Of a DNA stretch of 36,842 bases, positions 32,326-36,842 are shown piece by piece. Under the pieces are notes generated by a model. It was given only the letters and a program-made list of their open reading frames with translations, did no database searches and was not told the DNA's origin. This DNA comes from Rhodospirillales bacterium (GTDB taxonomy: Bacteria; Pseudomonadota; Alphaproteobacteria; Acetobacterales; Acetobacteraceae): positions 1-36,842 of the forward strand of contig JANXSM010000017.1 in the NCBI GenBank assembly GCA_025352665.1. The letters are read 5' to 3'. Numbering within the stretch: the stretch's first letter is position 1; every line of letters starts with the position of its first letter. Made by a program: the position numbers and the translations under genes.

Positions 32326-33252
32326 ATGTCAAAAATCATCATCAGCTGCGCCATCACCGGCGCCATTCACACACCTTCGATGTCGGATGCGCTGCCGATC
32401 ACCCCAGACGAGATCGCCCAGGCGTCGATTGAGGCCGCCGCAGCCGGCGCTGCCATCATCCATCTGCACGCACGTAACCCCGAGACCGGCGAGCCCACGC
32501 CGGATCCCGCGGTGTTCATGCGCTTCCTGCCGGTGATCAAGCAGAGCTGCGACGCCGTCATCAACGTCACAACGGGTGGTGGCCTGAGGATGACGGTGGA
32601 GGAGCGACTGGCCGCACCGCTGGCAGCCAAGCCCGAGATGTGCAGCCTCAACATGGGCAGCATGAACTTCAATATCTCGGGCGCCGCCGCGAAGCCGCGA
32701 GACTGGAAGTTCGACTGGGAGAAGCCCTATCTCGAGGGCACCACGAACCACATCTTCCGCAACACCTTCGACGACATTGAGAAGATCACGAATATGCTCG
32801 GAAAAGCGCACGGCACGCGCTTTGAATTCGAGTGCTACGATGTGGGGCACCTCTACAACCTCGCCTATTGTCTGGAGAAAGGCTTCGTCGAGCCGCCGCT
32901 GTTCGTGCAGACCATCTTTGGCATCACCGGCGGCATCGGCGCCGAACTGCGCAATCTGAACTTCATGCGTGAAACGGCGGACCATCTGTTCGGCAAGGAC
33001 TACGTGTGGTCGGTGCTTGCCGCTGGCCGACACCAGATGAACTTCTGTACCATGGCCGGCATCATGGGCGGCAACGTGCGGGTCGGGCTCGAAGACAGCC
33101 TCTATATCGGCAAAGGCGAAATGGCGACATCCAACGCCCAGCAAGTGGCGAAGATCAAACGCATCCTCGAAGACCTGAGCCTGGAAATCGCCACCCCGAC
33201 CGAGGCGCGCGAGATGCTCAAGCTGAAGGGCGGCGACCGAGTCGGCTTCTGA
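32326..33252 (+). CDS. BKACE family beta-keto acid cleavage enzyme (DUF849), second copy
   Basis: A 308-residue BKACE paralogue of the operon copy at 2498-3427. The two are alignable over their whole length with roughly half the residues shared by eye. Zn ligands His46 and His48 (HLHARN) fall at the same numbers as in Kce, and RVGLED is present near residue 253. Position 14, Glu in Kce, is Ile in TGAIHTPSMS, as in the other copy. Expected reaction: beta-keto acid plus acetyl-CoA to acetoacetate plus acyl-CoA. It has no metabolic neighbours. It ends 3 nt from the convergent tadA stop. Confidence 0.92.
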   Translation: MSKIIISCAITGAIHTPSMSDALPITPDEIAQASIEAAAAGAAIIHLHARNPETGEPTPDPAVFMRFLPVIKQSCDAVINVTTGGGLRMTVEERLAAPLAAKPEMCSLNMGSMNFNISGAAAKPRDWKFDWEKPYLEGTTNHIFRNTFDDIEKITNMLGKAHGTRFEFECYDVGHLYNLAYCLEKGFVEPPLFVQTIFGITGGIGAELRNLNFMRETADHLFGKDYVWSVLAAGRHQMNFCTMAGIMGGNVRVGLEDSLYIGKGEMATSNAQQVAKIKRILEDLSLEIATPTEAREMLKLKGGDRVGF

Positions 33253-33255
33253 GCA

Positions 33256-33702
33256 TTATCGGAGGGTGGCAAAAAAACTCTGCAAAAGCGCTGCCGCCTC
33301 GCGCTCGCGCACGCCGCCGATGACCTCCGGGCGATGCTGGCTGCCAGGCGCCTCAAAGATCCGCGCACCGTGGTCAACGCCTCCGCCCTTCGGGTCGTAG
33401 GCGCCAAACATCAGGCGACGGATACGAAAAGCCGAAATTGCCGCGGCACACATGGCACAGGGCTCCAGCGTCACCACCAGGTCGCAGCCCACGAGCCGCG
33501 GAGAACCGAGGGCGCGGGCTGCGGCGCGCAGGGCCAGCATTTCGGCATGGGCGGAGGCGTCGTTATCCGCTTCCGTCCGATTGCCTGCCTGCGCCAGCAC
33601 AGCCCCGCCCGGCCCCAGAACGACCGCGCCTACCGGCACCTCGCCCCGCGCGCCGGCATCACGCGCCTCCTGCAAAGCCATTTCCATCGGTTCCATGCAC
33701 AT
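33256..33702 (-). CDS. tadA: tRNA-specific adenosine deaminase TadA
   Basis: A 148-residue zinc deaminase that converts A34 to inosine in tRNA-Arg(ACG). The Zn-site motif HAE (His52, Glu54) and PCxxC (Cys82, Cys85, in TLEPCAMCAAA) are present, as are EVPVGAVV, GNRTEADNDASAHAEMLAL and RRLMFGAYDPKGGGVDHG, the last being TadA-specific. I chose ATG 33702 (MCMEPMEMALQEA); ATG 33696 or 33687 are possible. Its 3' end nearly touches the convergent BKACE gene, and it is divergent from the amidohydrolase gene by 38 nt. Confidence 0.95.
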   Translation of the reverse strand: MCMEPMEMALQEARDAGARGEVPVGAVVLGPGGAVLAQAGNRTEADNDASAHAEMLALRAAARALGSPRLVGCDLVVTLEPCAMCAAAISAFRIRRLMFGAYDPKGGGVDHGARIFEAPGSQHRPEVIGGVREREAAALLQSFFATLR

Positions 33703-33740
33703 TTCTTGCCTGTAAAGGCCGGGAAGCGCTAGCAAGCGAC

Positions 33741-34451
33741 ATGAAAACTCCCCTGATCGGTGTCACCCTCGATGCCGAGGCCCCCGGCGGCTACTCGAAA
33801 TTCCCCTGGTATGCGCTCCGACAGAACTACGCAGCCGCGATCGCCGCTAGTGGCGGCCTGCCGGTGGCACTGCCGCATGAGGCCCATTTGGCCGACGCCT
33901 ATCTCGACCGCATCGACGCCCTCGTGGTCACCGGCGGCGCCTTCGACGTCGATCCCGCGTTGTATGGCGACGCCGATCGCCATGGCAGCGTGACGTTGAA
34001 ACAAGCCCGCACCGCCGCGGAGTTGGCGCTGGTGCAGGGAGCGCTGGCACGCAACAAACCGGTGCTCGGCATCTGCGGCGGCGAGCAGCTGCTGGCCGTG
34101 GCTCTCGGCGGCACGCTGATCCAGCACATCCCCGACACCATCCGCAACGCGCTCGCCCACGAACAGCCCAACCCGCGCGACGAGCCCGGCCATGTCGTGC
34201 ACATCGTTCCCGGCACCAGGCTTCATGAAATCGTCGGCAGCCGGGAGATGCGGGTGAACTCCTCCCACCACCAGGCCGTGCGCAGTGCGGGTCCCACCGC
34301 CGTGGTCAACGCCACCGCACTCGACGGTGTGATAGAGGGCATCGAGGACCCCACCCGAAGCTTTTGCATCGGCGTGCAATGGCACCCGGAATTCCTGATC
34401 GACCCCGGCGACCGCGACATCTTCGACGCCTTGATCGGCGCCTGCGCATGA
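33741..34451 (+). CDS. Gamma-glutamyl-GABA hydrolase-like class I glutamine amidotransferase (PuuD/peptidase C26)
   Basis: A 236-residue class I glutamine-amidotransferase-like hydrolase of the PuuD group. The nucleophile is Cys112 in VLGICGGEQLLAVALGG. The His-Glu pair is in QWHPEF near the C-terminus. VVTGGAFDVDPALYG and VNSSHHQAV are typical. Most relatives read GICRGxQ around the nucleophile; here the Arg is Gly113. It likely cleaves a gamma-glutamyl amide, such as gamma-glutamyl-GABA in putrescine breakdown, but no other puu gene is present. It overlaps the next gene by 4 nt (ATGA). Confidence 0.88.
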   Translation: MKTPLIGVTLDAEAPGGYSKFPWYALRQNYAAAIAASGGLPVALPHEAHLADAYLDRIDALVVTGGAFDVDPALYGDADRHGSVTLKQARTAAELALVQGALARNKPVLGICGGEQLLAVALGGTLIQHIPDTIRNALAHEQPNPRDEPGHVVHIVPGTRLHEIVGSREMRVNSSHHQAVRSAGPTAVVNATALDGVIEGIEDPTRSFCIGVQWHPEFLIDPGDRDIFDALIGACA

Positions 34452-35203
34452 CCGACGAATTCCCGCCCGACGCAGTACCGGTGGTCCGCGGCGAACGTAT
34501 CGCCAAATGGCTCGCCCGCGCGGGCGTCGCCAGCCGGCGTGACGCCGAAAAGCTGCTCGCCGAAGGCAAGGTGCGCATCAACAACGTCACCATCACGCAC
34601 CCCGCCACCTTCGTGCAGGCGGACGATCTCGTGGTCGTCGACAACAAGTTGGTCGACGCGCCCGAACGCACCCGCCTGTGGCGCTACCACAAGCCCGACG
34701 GTCTGGTGACCACGCATCGCGACCCCGAGGACCGGCCGACGGTGTTCCAGAAGCTGCCGCCCGGCATGCCCCGCGTGGTCTCAGTCGGCAGACTCGATCT
34801 TAACTCCGAAGGCTTGCTGCTGCTGACCAACGACGGCGGCCTGGCCCGTAAACTCGAGCTGCCCAGCAACGGCTGGATCCGCCGCTACCGCGTGCGCGTG
34901 TTCGGCCGGCCCGAGCCCGCCGAGCTCGCTGCTCTCGCCAAGGGCCTGACCATCGACGGCGTCCGCTACCGCGGCATCGAGGCGGGGCTGGACAGCCGCA
35001 AGGGCGACAACTCCTGGATCAGCGTGTCGTTGCAGGAAGGCCGCAACCGCGAGATCCGCAAGGTGATGGCGCATATGGGTCTGAAAGTGACGCGGTTGAT
35101 TCGTATCGCGTACGGACCGTTCCAGCTCGGCACCCTCGAGCGTGGCATGGTCGATGAGATCTCGGCCAAGGTCATGCGAGAGCAGTTGCCCAGCGCGTCT
35201 TGA
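34448..35203 (+). CDS. 23S rRNA pseudouridine synthase, RluB/RsuA family
   Basis: A 251-residue RsuA/RluB/RluE/RluF-family pseudouridine synthase. An N-terminal S4 RNA-binding domain (RIAKWLARAGVASRRDAEKLLAEGKVRINN) precedes the catalytic domain. That domain carries YHKPDGLVTTHRDPEDRPTVF, the catalytic Asp in VGRLDLNSEGLLLLTNDG, and EGRNREIRKVMAHMGLKVTRLIRI. RluB (position 2605 of 23S rRNA) is the likeliest role by context and length. ATG 34448 overlaps the previous stop. Downstream, where alphaproteobacteria often carry rsmD, there is repeat copy D and an IS5 element instead. Confidence 0.92.
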   Translation: MTDEFPPDAVPVVRGERIAKWLARAGVASRRDAEKLLAEGKVRINNVTITHPATFVQADDLVVVDNKLVDAPERTRLWRYHKPDGLVTTHRDPEDRPTVFQKLPPGMPRVVSVGRLDLNSEGLLLLTNDGGLARKLELPSNGWIRRYRVRVFGRPEPAELAALAKGLTIDGVRYRGIEAGLDSRKGDNSWISVSLQEGRNREIRKVMAHMGLKVTRLIRIAYGPFQLGTLERGMVDEISAKVMREQLPSAS

Positions 35204-35218
35204 AGCCGGGGACGCGTT

Positions 35219-35261
35219 TAGAACGTGATGATGTCGCCTATCAGACGTCATCACGCTCTTA
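35219..35261 (-). repeat. Dispersed repeat, half copy D
   Basis: Only the first hairpin of the repeat, in the opposite orientation to copies A-C judging by its loop (GTCGCCTATCAGAC). Arms AGAACGTGATGATGTC / GACGTCATCACGCTCT pair almost perfectly. It lies 15 nt after the pseudouridine-synthase stop, and its right arm abuts the inverted repeat of the IS5 element. The second hairpin is absent. Confidence 0.75.
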
Positions 35262-36101
35262 GAGGGCGTTGACATTCATCATATCCAGATGAATGCGCTG
35301 ATGATTGATAACATGGATAGGAACGCACGAGGGGTTTGCTCGTAGCGCGTTGCGATCCGCCTGAAATGCTTAATCTTGAGAAAGAAACGCTCGACGAGGT
35401 TGCGCTCGCAATAGAGCGCGAAGTCGCAAGGAACTTGTGGTGATGTTGTTATTGGAGGCATGACTGCCACGGCGCCCTGAGCGGTTATGCCGTCGCGGAG
35501 TGATTTTGCGTCATATTCTTTGTCACCAAGGACATGGGCGGCTGGCAGTCCTTCAATCAGCGCCTTGGCTTGGTTGATGTCGCTCGCCTGCCCCGGCGAG
35601 AGGATGAAGCGCAGTGGGTTTCCTAGAGCATCGACAACGGCATGGATTTTCGTGGTAAAGCCACCTCGCGAACGGCCGATCGCGCGAGCTTCAGACCCCC
35701 TTTTTTGCCCGCCGCATGTTGGTGCGCCCGGACAATAGTGGAGTCGATCATGATATATTCGAAGTCTGGATCATCGACCATTGCTGCGAATAACCGATCC
35801 CAGACGCCAACCTTGGACCACCGAGAAAAGCGGACGAAGGTGCTGTTCCAATTGCCAAAAACGTCTGGTAAATCGCTGCAGGGAAGACCCGTCCGAGCGA
35901 GCCAGAGGACGGCCTCCACAAACAGACGATTGTTCACACCGGTTCGACCAGGGTCACTTGGCTTGCCGGGTAAGTGCGGACGCATACGCTCCCACTGGTG
36001 GTCCTTCAGTAACAGCCGAACTGATGTCATCCAACGCTCCCCAAAAGGAGCTTGAATCAGATTTCAGACCGAGCCAGAATCCCAAATGTCAACGCACTCT
36101 A
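35260..36101 (-). mobile_element. IS5-family (IS427-like) insertion sequence
   Basis: About 842 bp bounded by inverted repeats: TTAGAGGGCGTTGACATT at the left end (35259-35276) and, read on the other strand, TTAGAGTGCGTTGACATT at the right end (36102-36085). They differ at one position. Size, ends and the two-frame transposase fit the IS427 group of the IS5 family, which favours short TA-containing targets; flanking TA on both sides is consistent. It sits exactly at the junction between GC-rich chromosome and the A+T-rich tract. Confidence 0.85.
35279..36030 (-). CDS. IS5-family transposase, expressed by -1 frameshift
   Basis: Two overlapping minus-strand frames encode one DDE transposase. 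The first (from ATG 36030, MTSVRLLLKDHQWERMRPHLPG) includes GVNNRLFVEAVLWLARTG, FVRFSRW and the first catalytic Asp in YIMIDSTIVRAHQHAAG. At a slippery A6G5 run (35706-35696 on the minus strand) a -1 shift joins it to the second frame. That frame reads SEARAIGRSRGGFTTKIHA, the second Asp in HVLGDKEYDAK and the Glu in NLVERFFLKIKHFRRIATRYE. All three catalytic residues are present, so the element may be active. Without the shift the product is a 135-residue truncated protein. Confidence 0.87.
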
Positions 36102-36710
36102 AAACCTGGGCAACTTCGCTGAAGAAATCAGTTGTCAAAGTTATATCAATATACTTGACGAGAAGACTTCTAGAAAATTTCAAAATGATCTAAAAACTTT
36201 AATTATTTCAAAATAATTAGTAAATAATTCATCTTCACTCGATAAGTGACATAAATTTTTGAATATAGCATGCCAAAGTGACGTACCTCTGGCCTTTTCT
36301 GGAAATAATAAGAATGGCTATTTATTATATAAATTGGCTATATATAACACAAAGCCTATTATGGTTTTAGAAAATACGATTGATGCCCTTAATAAGGAAT
36401 TCCGCGACGAAAATACAGTTTATATCACAAAGCTTATTCTACTGTTAGCATCAATGAGATAAATCTCTTATAACTTATTTAACTATATATTAATATATCA
36501 GAATAGCCGCATATATTTAATGTAATTTCCTGATCAATACTACTTTTCCAGCGCACACAATTCGAATATTTGAATTCGACATTCATAATTTATTGTTTTC
36601 TCAATAACAAGAATATTCCCCGAAACACTTATCCCATTATTAGAATCCAGAGCAAAATTCTTCGTGGCCGTCGGAGCAGCTTATCTTCCTGGCGATAATG
36701 GATTAGGTGA
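36102..36710. other. A+T-rich tract of foreign composition
   Basis: Composition changes abruptly at the IS5 right end. From about 36110 to 36640 the sequence is dominated by A and T, unlike the GC-rich remainder. No RNA gene, origin or known protein was recognised apart from one weak small ORF. A perfect 8-bp hairpin AATTATTT/AAATAATT lies at 36201-36218. Composition returns toward normal after about 36660. Confidence 0.8.
36259..36462 (+). CDS. Possible small A+T-rich ORF (67 aa), hypothetical
   Basis: A 67-residue frame with a TTG start: MNIACQSDVPLAFSGNNKNG, then YLLYKLAIYNTKPIMVLEN, ending TKLILLLASMR. The frame opens after a TGA at 36247 and lacks a visible ribosome binding site. Composition is plausible for an A+T-rich protein gene, and it could be the 3' remnant of a longer foreign gene. 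I recognise no family. In A+T-rich DNA, an ORF of this length is less likely to be chance than in GC-rich DNA, but evidence is weak. Confidence 0.3.
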   Translation: MNIACQSDVPLAFSGNNKNGYLLYKLAIYNTKPIMVLENTIDALNKEFRDENTVYITKLILLLASMR

Positions 36711-36750
36711 TGTGGACAAACGGGATTCCGAAACAGCTTAAATCGTGATT

Positions 36751-36780
36751 CAACACTCCTCTTTGAGGAGAGCGGTGTTG
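36751..36780 (+). promoter_or_regulatory. Hairpin sequestering ribosome binding site of the right-end transposase
   Basis: CTCCTC (36756-36761) pairs perfectly with the Shine-Dalgarno GAGGAG (36765-36770) around TTT. Outer CAACAC (36751-36756) can pair with GTGTTG (36775-36780), which holds the GTG/TTG start codons. Transcripts entering from outside would fold this and hide the start. This matches the known IS strategy of resisting read-through expression. Confidence 0.6.
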
Positions 36781-36842
36781 ATACGTGGACTGATGTCAGA
36801 TGAGGAATGGTCGTTCTTCGCGCCTTTCCTGACGGAAAATCG
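36778..36842 (+). CDS. IS5-family transposase, N-terminus only (runs off window)
   Basis: The start of a second transposase, different from the element at 35260. It reads MLIRGLMSDEEWSFFAPFLTEN and leaves the window. MSDEEWxFFxPFL is a typical N-terminus of IS5-family transposases. GAGGAG precedes TTG 36778 by 7 nt; GTG 36775 and ATG 36793 are alternative starts. The left end of the element probably lies in 36700-36750, where composition becomes normal again. Completeness cannot be judged. Confidence 0.75.
   Translation, partial: MIRGLMSDEEWSFFAPFLTEN

Noticed and set aside
35260-36842. Composite transposon made of two copies of one IS flanking the A+T-rich tract
   Set aside because: The right transposase start (MSDEEWSFFAPFL) is not the same as the left element's N-terminus, and the ends differ.

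Overview
The window is GC-rich alphaproteobacterial chromosome. Family content and gene order (secB beside a Tim44-like gene and mltA, aapJQMP, DUF1489, DUF2237, and a 255-residue protein of a type I associate with Acetobacteraceae) suggest Rhodospirillales, probably Acetobacteraceae. That placement is an inference. The last ~0.7 kb is strikingly A+T-rich and looks foreign.

Layout. (1) 1-515: broken end of an IS256-family insertion sequence. (2) 574-10141: a minus-strand catabolic locus with a divergent GntR/FCD regulator. In transcription order it encodes a periplasmic sugar-type binding protein, a double-domain ATPase, a permease that is two permeases fused in one chain, an SDR dehydrogenase, a BKACE beta-keto-acid cleavage enzyme and two SMP-30 lactonases. 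(3) 10142-11790: decayed IS630 and IS3 transposases, ending near a tRNA-Ala(GGC) gene. (4) 12175-18340: housekeeping and central metabolism: a 59-residue small protein, the CoA-transferase pair ScoAB, a small unknown protein, AhcY, an EamA exporter and Rho. (5) 18341-21351: a lipid kinase, a COG2908 phosphoesterase and a GT4 glycosyltransferase. This arrangement resembles the PlcP/Agt lipid-remodelling module. (6) 21641-26496: a lineage-specific protein, an orphan DNA methyltransferase, MltA, a Tim44-like protein, a histidine phosphatase and SecB. (7) 26495-30894: the aapJQMP amino-acid importer. (8) 30968-35203: DUF2237, DUF1489, a small Lys/Thr-rich exported protein, a second BKACE, TadA, a PuuD-like amidohydrolase and an RluB-like pseudouridine synthase. 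(9) 35260-36842: an apparently intact IS5-family element, the A+T-rich tract, and the start of a second, different IS5-family transposase.

How the genes may work together. The first locus looks like one complete route: import a sugar-like compound, oxidise it (SDR), open the lactone (SMP-30), and cleave a beta-keto acid with acetyl-CoA (BKACE). BKACE enzymes release acetoacetate, which ScoAB could activate. The importer is unusual: the permease is a covalent tandem, and the ATPase has one canonical and one degenerate ATP site.

A dispersed intergenic repeat of about 100 bp, built from two hairpins, occurs three times (12344, 21348, 32164). A single-hairpin half copy lies at 35219. Each copy lies at the 3' end of a plus-strand gene. 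No CRISPR array or prophage was seen.
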